A DNA stretch of 25,028 bases from the IMG/VR virus record IMGVR_UViG_3300037427_000498, positions 1 to 25,028 of that record; one strand, written 5' to 3'. The stretch is from a virus. The notes below the pieces were generated by a model, which saw nothing but the letters and a program-made list of their open reading frames with translations, searched no databases and had not been told where the DNA came from. Shown here one piece after another: positions 1 to 9,200 of the stretch. The number at the start of each line of letters is the position of its first letter. The stretch's first letter is position 1. The translations under genes were made by a program, and so were the position numbers.

Positions 1-264
1 GCAACACCTGAACAAATTGCAGCCGCAAAACAAGAAACGATTGAGAGTGATTTTGAAGTATGGGAAAAGAACTGGGAAATAGTTATTATGTTTACAAGGC
101 TTACAACTCAGTGGAATGTCAGTATGAACGGGATGACAGGATTAAATTATTCATCTCTCGAATACTTATGTAAACTGTATGAAGTAAAAGATCCTGTCGT
201 TCTCTTTGAGGGGATTCAAGTCATGGAAATGGCAGCTTTGTCCTGTATGAATAAGAAGAAGTAA
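1..264 (+). CDS. Tail assembly chaperone, DUF1799-like (partial, C-terminal 87 aa)
   Basis: The reading frame is open from the first base and ends at a TAA that overlaps the tape-measure ATG (TAATG). The 87 visible residues contain two spaced tryptophans, then a TQWNVSMNGMTGLNY stretch, which matches the core of the DUF1799 phage family (typically TQWR...G..GLDY). In lambda-like tails the small ORFs just ahead of the tape-measure gene encode the G/GT chaperones that coat the tape measure during assembly, often made by frameshifting. The position here fits that role. The N-terminus and any frameshift site lie outside the window. Confidence 0.72.
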   Translation, partial: ATPEQIAAAKQETIESDFEVWEKNWEIVIMFTRLTTQWNVSMNGMTGLNYSSLEYLCKLYEVKDPVVLFEGIQVMEMAALSCMNKKK

Positions 265-2465
265 TGGCTGGTTCTGCTGTAACTGAATTACAGATAAAAC
301 TCACAACTGCGGGAGTAGATAAACTTCCTCAGTTATCAAGAGCTTTTAGTACGTTTGGTAGAGATGTAAAAAAAGCTGATTTAAACTTTAAAGAATTTGG
401 AAAAGAATTAAAGAAACATCAAGTAGAAAATGTAAGAAGTATCAATAATACTCGTGCTTTAGCAAACACATGGAAAGAACTTGCAGCAAGTGTTGAATTT
501 GGCAGTAAAGAATTTAAAGAAGCAACACTAGAGGCGCAAAGATTAAATAGAGAACTGCAAAAGATGGAGGGAAGAGGTGGAAAAGGTCGTTTTGGTGCTG
601 CTGCGAAGATCGCTGGTACTGCTGCTGGCGCAACTGTCTTTGGTGGCCCTCTAGGAGGCGCGGGTGCATTAATTGGAGGAGTTGCGGGAGGAGTGGAAGG
701 AGCCGTTACTGGAGGCGTTTATGGCGCAATGGCGGGGCAAGCCTTAAGAGGGATAGGGGAGACAGCAACTTACGCAGCAGATATTAAAAAGCAAAGGATG
801 GCTCTGAAATTAGTTGTTGGAGATAACGATAGATATGCAAAATCAATGCAGTTTATACAGAAGACAAGTAAAGAATTAGCGATTCCGCAAGAAGTTATAA
901 CAAGACAATTTACTCAATTATCTGCTTCTGTTTTAGGTGCAGGGGGTTCGATGGATGATGCTGAGAAATCCTTCCTTGCCGTAACGAGTGGTATCAGGGG
1001 TACAGGTGGAAGTATTCAAGATATGAACGCTGCTTTGACTGCGACTTCTCAGGTATGGAGCAAGGGAAAGGTCAGTGCAGAGGAATTGCGTCAGCAGCTT
1101 GGTGAAAGACTTCCTGGTGCGTTTACAATCTTTGCTGCTTCGATGGATAAGACTCCTGCTGAACTAGATAAAGCATTAGAGCAAGGCAAAGTAACGCTAT
1201 CTGATTTCCTTGCTTTCTCTGAAAGTTTGATTGATAAGTATAGCGAAAAAGCAGTGATGATTGCTCAGTCTACTTTTGCTGCTGGAGACAGGATGCAGAC
1301 AGCTTTAAGTAAGTTAAAAGAAAGCATGGGAACTTTAATTCAACCAATAGGCGCACAAATACAAGAATTTATGACACGTGGAATTGAAGCGTTAGATAAA
1401 GCTGTTAGGGGCGTTTTAGAAAATATTCCTAAATTAATTTCTCATAGTAGAACTCTTCTTAAACTTGCTAGTGCTTATGCTGCTGTCTGGACAGGCATTA
1501 TTGCTACAAAGGCTTTAGCTGCGATTATTAAGGGTGCAAAAATTCTTTTAGATATAGACAAAGCAAGATTAGCACTTACGAAAGCTAGAGCCGCAATAGA
1601 GGCCACTTTAGCGGCAGTGGCATCATCTCCTGGGCTGTGGACAAGGATTGCAGCAGGTGGAACAGTTGCGGTAGGTGCTTATGCTCTTTTAGATAAAGTT
1701 ATCAATGATGCAACAGCATCAGTTGAAAAATTATTTACAGAAATTGATTTAATAGGAGATATTACATCGGGAAAACTTAAATCTTCTATTGAAGATACAG
1801 GTAAAAAAAGTATTGATATTTGGAAGAATATGAAAGCAGGGGTAGATTCTTACAAGAAGGGTATTAGTGATTTCTCCCAACAAATACAAGATACGGTACA
1901 AAATGCTTTCAAAGGGATGGAAGATGCGTTGGTTAATTTTGTAATGACAGGAAAAATGAATTTTGCTGATTTTGCTCGTTCTATCATTGCGGATTTAACA
2001 AGAATATTTATAAGAAGTCAGATGCTAAGTATGTTCAGTGGTTTTGGTTTAGGTAGCTTGTTTGGTGGTGATGCGGCTTGGGCAGGTCTTGGCCCTGGTT
2101 CTGCTTTAAATTCTCCGACGTTGCCAAAAGGAGCTAATGGATTAGTGGTTGGGAAAAACGGAATTGTACCTTTCGCAAAAGGTGGCGTAGTCGATAGACC
2201 CACACTATTCCCATTTTCCAAGGGAGTTGGCCTGATGGGGGAGGCAGGTGAAGAAGCAGTAATGCCCCTGCGGAGAGGGAAAGATGGTCGTTTAGGTGTT
2301 GAAGCTTCTGGTGCAGGTGTTGGTAATATTGTCGTCAATGTAGATGCTTCTGGTTCCTCTGTTGAAGGTGACGCAGGGCAAGCTGAAGAGTTAGGACTTA
2401 TGTTGGGTGCAGCAATTCAAGCTGAAATTATTAATCAGCAAAGACCTGGAGGACTTCTAGCATAA
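264..2465 (+). CDS. H: Tail tape measure protein (lambda H-like)
   Basis: This 733-aa protein should set tail length and be ejected into the cell envelope on infection. The N-terminus is charged and helical. A Gly/Ala-rich stretch at about residues 110-165 is followed by a tape-measure N-terminal-type domain (about 165-360; DIKKQRMALKLVVGD, then VSAEELRQQLGERLPGAF). Hydrophobic segments lie near 395-425 and 450-480. A lambda tail-component-like domain (about 545-610, MNFADFARSIIADLTRI) precedes a Gly-rich tail with GLMGEAGEEAVMPLRRG, a hallmark of tape-measure C-termini. It is shorter than lambda H (853 aa), which would predict a somewhat shorter tail. The start overlaps the upstream stop and the end overlaps the next ATG, so translation is probably coupled. 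Confidence 0.95.
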   Translation: MAGSAVTELQIKLTTAGVDKLPQLSRAFSTFGRDVKKADLNFKEFGKELKKHQVENVRSINNTRALANTWKELAASVEFGSKEFKEATLEAQRLNRELQKMEGRGGKGRFGAAAKIAGTAAGATVFGGPLGGAGALIGGVAGGVEGAVTGGVYGAMAGQALRGIGETATYAADIKKQRMALKLVVGDNDRYAKSMQFIQKTSKELAIPQEVITRQFTQLSASVLGAGGSMDDAEKSFLAVTSGIRGTGGSIQDMNAALTATSQVWSKGKVSAEELRQQLGERLPGAFTIFAASMDKTPAELDKALEQGKVTLSDFLAFSESLIDKYSEKAVMIAQSTFAAGDRMQTALSKLKESMGTLIQPIGAQIQEFMTRGIEALDKAVRGVLENIPKLISHSRTLLKLASAYAAVWTGIIATKALAAIIKGAKILLDIDKARLALTKARAAIEATLAAVASSPGLWTRIAAGGTVAVGAYALLDKVINDATASVEKLFTEIDLIGDITSGKLKSSIEDTGKKSIDIWKNMKAGVDSYKKGISDFSQQIQDTVQNAFKGMEDALVNFVMTGKMNFADFARSIIADLTRIFIRSQMLSMFSGFGLGSLFGGDAAWAGLGPGSALNSPTLPKGANGLVVGKNGIVPFAKGGVVDRPTLFPFSKGVGLMGEAGEEAVMPLRRGKDGRLGVEASGAGVGNIVVNVDASGSSVEGDAGQAEELGLMLGAAIQAEIINQQRPGGLLA

Positions 2466-2812
2466 TGGCAACTTTTCCTTCTATTGATCCAGTTTACGGA
2501 TTTCAAAAGAGATCAAAACCTACTAATCGTGTTGTTCGTTTTGCTGATGGATACGAACACCGTATTCTTTTTGGCTTAGATGCACATACAAATCCAAAAG
2601 TTTATTCTTTAAAATTTGATGTCACTGAAACAGATTCAGACACTATAGAAACATTTTTAGATGCAAGAGCTTTAGATCAAGCAAGTTTTGATTGGACTCC
2701 TCATGGTGAAGAGTCTTCTTCTAAATACGTTTGTGATTCATGGAATAAATCAATTCCATATTTAGATAGAGCAATTATTACAGCAACATTTAGGGAAGTA
2801 TTTGAGCCATGA
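2465..2812 (+). CDS. M: Minor tail protein, lambda gpM-like
   Basis: At 115 aa this is close in size to lambda gpM (109 aa). It has the family pattern: an N-terminal strand ending in VRFADGYEHR, a central LKFDVTETDSDTIETFLDAR segment, an aromatic FDWTPHGE loop and a C-terminal ATFREVFEP strand. gpM-type proteins link the tail-tip complex to the tail tube. It starts within the tape-measure stop (ATAATG) and its last codons overlap the next start by 4 bp. Family membership is inferred from motifs and from the conserved H-M-L-K-I-J order. Confidence 0.88.
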   Translation: MATFPSIDPVYGFQKRSKPTNRVVRFADGYEHRILFGLDAHTNPKVYSLKFDVTETDSDTIETFLDARALDQASFDWTPHGEESSSKYVCDSWNKSIPYLDRAIITATFREVFEP

Positions 2813-3456
2813 GTTTAGATCCAATTATTAGTGATCTACAGAAGACAAATCCTTCTGCAATTATTGAATTATTTGAACTTGAACTAGACTCGACATTACA
2901 TGGTACGCAAACTACCATGACATATCGTTTTCATGCAGGAAGTAATTTAGATTTAAACGGTAAAGTTATTTGGCAATTAAATGAATATCTTCGTTACCCA
3001 GTAGAGGCCAGTGGTTTTGCTTTTCAAAAAGGTCAACTCCCTAGACCACAAATAACAATTAGTAACGCATTGTCTTTAATTAGTGCTGTAATGTTAGAGG
3101 TTAATTTAATAACTGCTGGTAATGATTTAACAGGTGCAAAAGTAACAAGAATTAGAACATTAGCTAAATTTTTAGATGTAGAAAACTTTGCATCTTTTGG
3201 TTTATTTGATCAAGAAGATGATTCAGGTTTTATTGGTTTAGAAGATAGTGATTTATTTGCACAAGAATCTGTTAGCCCTGGGACTCCTGCTAATAATGAA
3301 TTTCCAAGGGAAGTGTATTATATAGACAGAAAAGTAGCTGAGACTAGAGATATTGTTACTTTTGAACTAGCAAGTATTACTGATTTAGCAGGAATGAGAT
3401 TACCAAAACGTCAATGCACTAGAGATCTTTTCCCTTCTATTGGTACATTTATATAA
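2809..3456 (+). CDS. L: Minor tail protein, lambda gpL-like
   Basis: This 215-aa protein lies between the M and K homologues, where lambda has gpL, a tail-tip component. The family pattern is visible: LFELELD near the N-terminus, YRFHAGSN, ASGFAFQKGQLPRPQITISN, and a C-terminal FELASITDLAGMRLPKRQ strand. Lambda gpL continues into a four-cysteine domain that binds an iron-sulfur cluster. Here the protein stops about 15 residues after the equivalent point (CTRDLFPSIGTFI) and contains only one cysteine, so the cluster cannot be present in that form. It overlaps both neighbours by a few bases. Confidence 0.85.
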   Translation: MSLDPIISDLQKTNPSAIIELFELELDSTLHGTQTTMTYRFHAGSNLDLNGKVIWQLNEYLRYPVEASGFAFQKGQLPRPQITISNALSLISAVMLEVNLITAGNDLTGAKVTRIRTLAKFLDVENFASFGLFDQEDDSGFIGLEDSDLFAQESVSPGTPANNEFPREVYYIDRKVAETRDIVTFELASITDLAGMRLPKRQCTRDLFPSIGTFI

Positions 3457-4175
3457 TGGGTTGGAGAGTTAAAGCGTTACAACACGCTAAAGAAGAAGAT
3501 CCAAAAGAATCTGTTGGATTGTTGTTAAATATTAAAGGTAAAAATGTTTATTATCCTTGTCGTAATTTAGTTAGTGATTCATCCATTTATTCTCAACAAT
3601 GTTTTATTTTAGATCCTGAAGATTATGTAAAAGCAGAGGATTTAGGCCAAATAGTTAGTGTGATCCATTCACATCCAACAACTCCAGCAGTTGCTAGTGA
3701 AGCGGATAGAGTTAGTTGTGAAGCAGGTAGTTTACCTTGGCATATTATTAACCCTAAAACAGAACAATGGGGATATTACGAACCAACAGGATACAAGCCA
3801 CCGTTAAAGGGAAGATCATGGTGTTGGGGCGTTACTGATTGTTGGAGCCTAGTTAGAGATTTTTATGAAGAAGAGTTAGGAATTACGTTACGTGACTGGG
3901 AACGACCAATAACACCTGAAGAATTTTTAGAGAATCCTATATTTGAAGAGTGTACGAAAGCAGCAGGTTTTTATTTGTTAAAACCAGATGAAAAATTAGA
4001 GAACGGGGATGTTTTATTAATGTCAATCATGGGTAAGGGTTTAAACCATGCTGCAATTTTTTTAGATGGGGAAGTTTTACATCATTTAGCAGATCGTTTA
4101 AGTTGTCAGGAACCATATTCAGAATGGTTGTTAAAATGTACGGGAGGGAGGTATCGCTATGCTCAAGACAATTAA
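3456..4175 (+). CDS. K: Tail assembly protein, JAMM protease + NlpC/P60 fusion (lambda gpK-like)
   Basis: This 239-aa protein has the two-domain lambda gpK plan. The N-terminal JAB/MPN metalloprotease domain shows E18 and the zinc motif HSHPTTPAVASEAD (H71, H73, D84). The C-terminal NlpC/P60 cysteine peptidase domain shows the nucleophile in VTDCWSLVRDF (C129), the general-base histidine in LNHAAIF (H198), and H209/H210 as a possible third residue. gpK is needed for tail-tip assembly and may cut peptidoglycan or a tail protein. Both catalytic sets look intact. The start overlaps the L stop, and the end overlaps the I start by 17 bp. Confidence 0.92.
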   Translation: MGWRVKALQHAKEEDPKESVGLLLNIKGKNVYYPCRNLVSDSSIYSQQCFILDPEDYVKAEDLGQIVSVIHSHPTTPAVASEADRVSCEAGSLPWHIINPKTEQWGYYEPTGYKPPLKGRSWCWGVTDCWSLVRDFYEEELGITLRDWERPITPEEFLENPIFEECTKAAGFYLLKPDEKLENGDVLLMSIMGKGLNHAAIFLDGEVLHHLADRLSCQEPYSEWLLKCTGGRYRYAQDN

Positions 4176-4785
4176 ATTATATGGTGATCTGAAAGAGATC
4201 ACAGGACATAGTGAATTAGATGCTCATGTAAATAGTGTGGGTGATTGTATAAGATTTTTATTAATGAATTGGCCTCAATTAGAGGGTCACATGAATGAAA
4301 GATATTATCAAGTTTTAACAGACGGTAATGAGATAGGAGAAGAAGAGATTCATTATCCAGTTGCAGAAGAAATAAAAATTGTTCCTGTTATTGCTGGAGC
4401 TGGAGGAGGAGTTGGGAGATTCTTGATTGGAGCAGCTTTGATTGGATTTGCTATTGCGACAGGTGGACTGGGAGCAACTGCTCTTTCTTTGGGTGGTACT
4501 GGTTTTACTGGTGGACTTACAATGCTTGGAGGGAAAGTCGCTATAGGTGCGATAGCTGGAAATATTGGTATAGGTTTGGCTTTGTCTGGTGTAGCAGAAA
4601 TGTTATGGCCTATGCCTGAGCCTCCTAAATTTGAGAATGATCAAGATCCACGTATCTCATTCAACTTCGGTGGAACGCCTAATACTTCACGAGCAGGAAC
4701 AACACTCCCAGTTGTCTATGGAGAAATTTTTACAGGTTCAACAGTGATTAGTATGGATGTAACAACTGATCAGGTTAGAGGATGA
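4159..4785 (+). CDS. I: Tail assembly protein, lambda gpI-like
   Basis: This 208-aa protein has the lambda gpI layout: a ubiquitin-like beta-grasp N-terminus (MLKTIKLYGDLKEITG to about residue 80), a hydrophobic Gly/Ala-rich segment (about 85-150) and a C-terminal segment with PVVYGEIFTGSTVIS, typical of the junction to J. gpI is an assembly factor for the tail tip. It begins inside K and overlaps J by 4 bp. The Gly-rich centre resembles a membrane-active hairpin, but that is a general property of the family. Confidence 0.88.
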   Translation: MLKTIKLYGDLKEITGHSELDAHVNSVGDCIRFLLMNWPQLEGHMNERYYQVLTDGNEIGEEEIHYPVAEEIKIVPVIAGAGGGVGRFLIGAALIGFAIATGGLGATALSLGGTGFTGGLTMLGGKVAIGAIAGNIGIGLALSGVAEMLWPMPEPPKFENDQDPRISFNFGGTPNTSRAGTTLPVVYGEIFTGSTVISMDVTTDQVRG

Positions 4786-7700
4786 CTAACACAATAAGAG
4801 GATCTGGTGGCGGTGGAAAACAACCACCAAAGCCAACTCGTGCGCCTGATACTTTAAACAGCAGATCGTTTGTAACGATTCAAGATTTAATTAGTGAAGG
4901 TGAAATTGAAGGATGGGCCACAGCTTCCAAAGAAGGAGCAACAAAAGGTTCAATGACTTATAATACTGCTTGTTTAAAAGATATTTTTTTAGATAACACT
5001 CCAATCCTTCAATCAGGTGCTGATTCTGCTAATCCTCAAGCAACAGATTATAACTATCAAAATATAACTTTCATTCCTCGTTTTGGAACGTCTAATCAAG
5101 TACATATACCAGGGATACAACAGTTATCTAATCCGATTGCGGGCTTTCCTAGATCGTGTACTGTTGCTAATGGTGGTGTTACTCAACAGATCACTACAAC
5201 AACTGTTGATGCTGTTCGAGTTACAGTTACTTTTCCAGCAATACAAGAATCAACAGAAGATGGTGATCTATTAGGAAGTAGTGTTCAATTAAAAATACAA
5301 GTTCAATATAATTCAGGTGGTTTCTCAGACGTTATTACAGATACAGTTACAGGTCGTACAGGTGATGCTTATACAAAGGATTACAGAGTAACGCTAGATG
5401 GAGCTTTCCCTGTTGATGTGAAAGTAGTTCGTGTAACTGCTGATAGTACTGACGGATCTTTGGTTAATGCTTTTCTTGTCTCAGGGATGCAAGAGCTAGT
5501 CGATGATCATCAAACTTATGCTGATAGTGCTTATGCTGCTATCACTCTTGATAGTAAAGTAGTCAGTAATATTCCACAAAGAAAACATAGAATTAGAGGT
5601 TTAAAGATAAGGATTCCAGGTGCAGGGGCATCGGCTTCTGGAACGCCAACTGTTGATAGTAATACAGGAAGGATTGTATATCCAAGTGGTTATATATTTA
5701 ATGGGACTATGGGTGCAGCACAGTGGTGTTCATGTCCTGCGATGATTTTATTAGACATACTTACGACGACAAGATATGGATTAGGAGATCATGTAAGTGA
5801 TAGTAATTTAGATTTATTTAGTTTCGTTAATGCTTCTAAATTTGCAAATGAGTTAGTTGATGATGGTTTTGGAGGAACAGAAGCAAGATTTAGTTGTAAT
5901 GTAAATATTTTATCAGCAGGAGAAGCTTTCACTCTTATTGAACAATTATGTGGAGTAATGCGTTGTATGCCCATTTGGAGCGCAGGGCAGATTTCTCTCG
6001 CACAAGATAAACCTACTGATGCAAGTTTTTTATTTAGTCTTGCAAATATTACTGAGGAAGGATTTTCTTATAGTGGCTCGTCATTAAAGACAAGACATTC
6101 TGTAGTAGCTGTTAGTTATTACAATATGGATTCAAGAGAAATAGATTATGAAGTCGTAGAAGATAGTGTTGCCAAGGCCAAACTGGGCGTTGTCAAAAAA
6201 GATGTTCGAGCTTTTGCTTGCACGAGTAGGGGACAAGCACAAAGGATGGGAAAAGCAATACTTTTTGCCGAACAGAACGAGTCAGAAATTGTTGCTTTTA
6301 CTACATCTGTAGATGTCGGAGTGTCAATTAGGCCAGGATCAGTAATAGACATAAACGATCCAGTACGTAGTGGTGCAAGGCGATCTGGTCGTATAAATAC
6401 TGCAACTACAACTGCAATTACTGTTGATGATTTACAAGATATATCAACATTTACAGGAGCAAATCAAAAATGCAGTGTTCAGATGCCTGACAATTCTGTT
6501 GAAACAAAGAATGTTTTAAGTGTTACTAGCGGTGTGATTAATTTAGATTCCGCTTTATCTGAAGTTCCTAATGTTAATTCAATCTGGTTTTTAACTAGCG
6601 ATACAATTGAAGCTCAAAAATTCAGAGTCGTAACAGTTGAAGAAGTTGATGGGATTAATTATAAAATTACAGCGTTATCTTACAAACCAAATAAATACGC
6701 CAATATTGAAGATGGTTTAGCTTTGGCTGCAAGAAATATTTCAATATTAAATGCACCAGCAGTTCCACCAACGTCTATTACTTTTGAAGAAAAAACTGTT
6801 GTAAGAAATGGTGTCGCAATCTCAAGATTATTTGTAACTTGGGTTCCTGTTGTTGGTGTTACCCAATACTTAGTTCAATACAGACATAGGAATGGAAATT
6901 ACGAAAGTTCAGTTGTATTTAGACCTGATATTCAAATAGATAACAGTCAAGCTGGAGCGTATGAATTTCAAATATTTTCTTTTAATGCTTTATTAGAAAC
7001 TTCTCCTACATCTCTGGATGCAACCTTTAACGCACAAGGTAAAACAGAGTTGCCAGCTAATGTTCAAAATTTAACAGCAGAACCAATTGGAAATAATTTA
7101 CTAAGACTTAGATGGGATAAATCAACTGATGCTGATGTTTTACATGGAGGAAGAGTTTATGTGAGGCACTCTAATAAAACTGATGGGTCTGGTACTTTTG
7201 CTGGTTCAGTTGACCTCGTAAATGCACTAGCAGGAAACACTTCAGAAGCGACTGTGCCAGCTTTAGAGGGTGAGTACATTTTAAAATTTCAAGATGATGG
7301 AGGACGTTTTTCATCAGGGGAAACAAGCATCATTATTGATCTTCCAGATGTAGGTCAAGAGTTAGCAGTTTTAACTAAGAGAGAAGATTTATTAGGGACA
7401 CCGTTTAGCGGAAGTAAAACAAATGTGACTTTTACAGGAGGAGCTTTACAGCTAACAGATCCAGCAGCGAATCAAACAGGAACTTATGAATTTGCAGATA
7501 CTTTAGATTTAGGTGGAGTATTTACTCTGACTTTAAAAAGACATATTCAAAGTTTAGGTGTTCTAGTTGGAAACAATATTGATTCTTGGGCTGATATAGA
7601 TAGTGTCTCAAGTTTCGATGGAGATCCAGCAAACGATACTGATTGCCAAGTCTATGTAAAAACAAGTACTGATGCTTCAAGTTATGGTTCGTTTAATGTC

Positions 7701-8102
7701 TTTGCAAACGGTGAATTTAAAGCAAGAGCATTTCAATTTAAGGCAAATCTTATAACGACAAATACGAACCAGAATGTCAATGTTCAGCAGTTAGGTTATA
7801 CAGCGATATTGCCTTCTAGGACAGAGCAAAGTACAACAACAATTTCTTCAGGAACAACTGCTGGAGGTAAAACTATTACGTTTGCGAAACCATTCTTTGT
7901 TGGAACGGCAAGTTTAGGAGGTGCTAATTCTTATTTACCTGCTATTGGTATTACTGCACAAAATATGGCAACAGGTGATTATTTTACGATTACGAGTGTT
8001 TCAGGTACAGGCTTCACTGTTAAGTTCTTAGCAAGTAATGGTTCAACAGTTCTTGATAGAAATTTCACATACCAAGCTGTTGGATTCGGCAAAGGGGTAT
8101 AG
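4782..8102 (+). CDS. J: Tail tip / host specificity protein, lambda gpJ-like
   Basis: At 1106 aa this is about the length of lambda J (1132 aa). The N-terminal TIQDLISEGEIEGW is a near-universal J signature. The phage tail-tip attachment core follows (about residues 200-640, including QWCSCPAMILLDILTTTRYG and AFTLIEQLCGVMRCMPIW). Two fibronectin-III-like repeats follow (about 664-753 and 755-853), then a beta-rich C-terminus that probably varies with the receptor. J forms the central tail hub and tip. It ends with TAG at 8100-8102. The reading frame then stays open through 8 further codons into the collar-fibre gene. Confidence 0.93.
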   Translation: MTNTIRGSGGGGKQPPKPTRAPDTLNSRSFVTIQDLISEGEIEGWATASKEGATKGSMTYNTACLKDIFLDNTPILQSGADSANPQATDYNYQNITFIPRFGTSNQVHIPGIQQLSNPIAGFPRSCTVANGGVTQQITTTTVDAVRVTVTFPAIQESTEDGDLLGSSVQLKIQVQYNSGGFSDVITDTVTGRTGDAYTKDYRVTLDGAFPVDVKVVRVTADSTDGSLVNAFLVSGMQELVDDHQTYADSAYAAITLDSKVVSNIPQRKHRIRGLKIRIPGAGASASGTPTVDSNTGRIVYPSGYIFNGTMGAAQWCSCPAMILLDILTTTRYGLGDHVSDSNLDLFSFVNASKFANELVDDGFGGTEARFSCNVNILSAGEAFTLIEQLCGVMRCMPIWSAGQISLAQDKPTDASFLFSLANITEEGFSYSGSSLKTRHSVVAVSYYNMDSREIDYEVVEDSVAKAKLGVVKKDVRAFACTSRGQAQRMGKAILFAEQNESEIVAFTTSVDVGVSIRPGSVIDINDPVRSGARRSGRINTATTTAITVDDLQDISTFTGANQKCSVQMPDNSVETKNVLSVTSGVINLDSALSEVPNVNSIWFLTSDTIEAQKFRVVTVEEVDGINYKITALSYKPNKYANIEDGLALAARNISILNAPAVPPTSITFEEKTVVRNGVAISRLFVTWVPVVGVTQYLVQYRHRNGNYESSVVFRPDIQIDNSQAGAYEFQIFSFNALLETSPTSLDATFNAQGKTELPANVQNLTAEPIGNNLLRLRWDKSTDADVLHGGRVYVRHSNKTDGSGTFAGSVDLVNALAGNTSEATVPALEGEYILKFQDDGGRFSSGETSIIIDLPDVGQELAVLTKREDLLGTPFSGSKTNVTFTGGALQLTDPAANQTGTYEFADTLDLGGVFTLTLKRHIQSLGVLVGNNIDSWADIDSVSSFDGDPANDTDCQVYVKTSTDASSYGSFNVFANGEFKARAFQFKANLITTNTNQNVNVQQLGYTAILPSRTEQSTTTISSGTTAGGKTITFAKPFFVGTASLGGANSYLPAIGITAQNMATGDYFTITSVSGTGFTVKFLASNGSTVLDRNFTYQAVGFGKGV

Positions 8103-8126
8103 AATAGTTCAAAACGTAAAAACGTA

Positions 8127-9200
8127 GTGTCACAGGTTACGAATTTTACAGTTGAAAATGCCGCAGGTAATGTAGTTCGTGCTGACATTAACAGTATTCT
8201 TGATGCGATAAAGACAAACAATAGCGGTGGTTCAGATCCTAGTAATCCAGTAAAGTTTATGCTTTACGGAAATTCTAGTAATGACAAATTAAAAGTTTAT
8301 GACGGGTCAAATTTTAGAGATATAGGAGATGTAGGAGAAGACAATTTAGGTTTATTGCTCAGGTCAGGTGGCACGATGACTGGTGTTATCTTGGCTGATG
8401 ATGCTGTAGGAGCAAGCACACCTGCATTAGCTTTTGATGGAGATGCCGATACAGGAATATTTAGAAAAGCAGCAAATACTATTGGATTAGCAACTGCTGG
8501 AACAGAAAGAGCAATTATTGATAGTAACGGTATAACGATCCAAGCTCAAGGAGATATAAGACTTGCAGATTCAGATAGTAGTCATTTTGTAGCGTTACAA
8601 GCTGCTTCAACTGTTAGTTCAAATCTTACTTTTACTCTTCCATCGGCTGATGGTTCCAGTGGACAACTACTTCAGACAAATGGTTCGGGTGTTCTCTCAT
8701 TCTCAACTGTTAATGGTGTTCCATCTGGTGCAGTCTTCTGTTTAGCGGTTGCAACTGTTCCATCTGGATATTTGGAATGTAATGGAGCTTCTGTTAGTCG
8801 ATCTACTTACGCTGCTTTATTTGCCATTGTTGGTACAGCTTATGGATCAGCAAGTGGTACAACCTTTAACCTTCCTGACTTAAGAGGTGAATTTGTTAGA
8901 GGTTTTGATAATGGTAGAGGTGTTGATTCTGGTCGATCTGTAGCAAGTTCTCAGTCAGGTCAAAACGAATCTCATACTCACGCTGCAACGGTTACTGATC
9001 CTGGTCACAACCATGCGTTCTCTGCTGCGAAATCAATTGGTGGTCATACAGATGATGGTGGCGCACCAGATGAAAGATCAACCACTCAAGATTTAACAAC
9101 TGGAAGTAAAGTGACAGGGGTAACTGTTTCAAACGCTGCTACTGGAGGGAATGAAACAAGACCTCGTAACATAGCAATGATGTACGTCATCAAAACATAA
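8127..9200 (+). CDS. Tail fibre protein with C-terminal phage tail-collar domain
   Basis: This 357-aa protein starts at GTG, chosen because SQVTNFTVENAAGNVVRAD is a common cyanophage fibre N-terminus and the next in-frame ATG would remove it. No clear Shine-Dalgarno sequence precedes it. The middle contains a fibre-shaft module (ALAFDGDADTGIFRKAAN, then a LPSADGSSGQLLQTNG motif). Residues about 197-357 form a tail-collar domain: VPSGYLECNGASVSRSTYA, FNLPDLRGEFVRGFDNG and a C-terminal ETRPRNIAMMYVIK. The His-rich part has HTH and HNH triplets, like the metal-binding HxH motifs of trimeric phage fibres. A role as a trimeric adhesin is likely. Confidence 0.88.
   Translation: MSQVTNFTVENAAGNVVRADINSILDAIKTNNSGGSDPSNPVKFMLYGNSSNDKLKVYDGSNFRDIGDVGEDNLGLLLRSGGTMTGVILADDAVGASTPALAFDGDADTGIFRKAANTIGLATAGTERAIIDSNGITIQAQGDIRLADSDSSHFVALQAASTVSSNLTFTLPSADGSSGQLLQTNGSGVLSFSTVNGVPSGAVFCLAVATVPSGYLECNGASVSRSTYAALFAIVGTAYGSASGTTFNLPDLRGEFVRGFDNGRGVDSGRSVASSQSGQNESHTHAATVTDPGHNHAFSAAKSIGGHTDDGGAPDERSTTQDLTTGSKVTGVTVSNAATGGNETRPRNIAMMYVIKT

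Noticed and set aside
2018-2338. Minus-strand 106-aa open frame inside the tape-measure gene
   Set aside because: It lies wholly within a well-supported gene, is Pro/Ser-rich as expected from antisense of Gly-rich coding, and has no family match.
5083-5274. Plus-strand short frame within J
   Set aside because: It is an out-of-frame shadow of the J coding sequence with no coherent features.
5789-6352. Two minus-strand short frames within J
   Set aside because: Both are antisense shadows of conserved J core sequence.
7979-8221. Minus-strand 80-aa frame across the J/collar junction
   Set aside because: It is antisense to two supported genes and has no recognisable domain.
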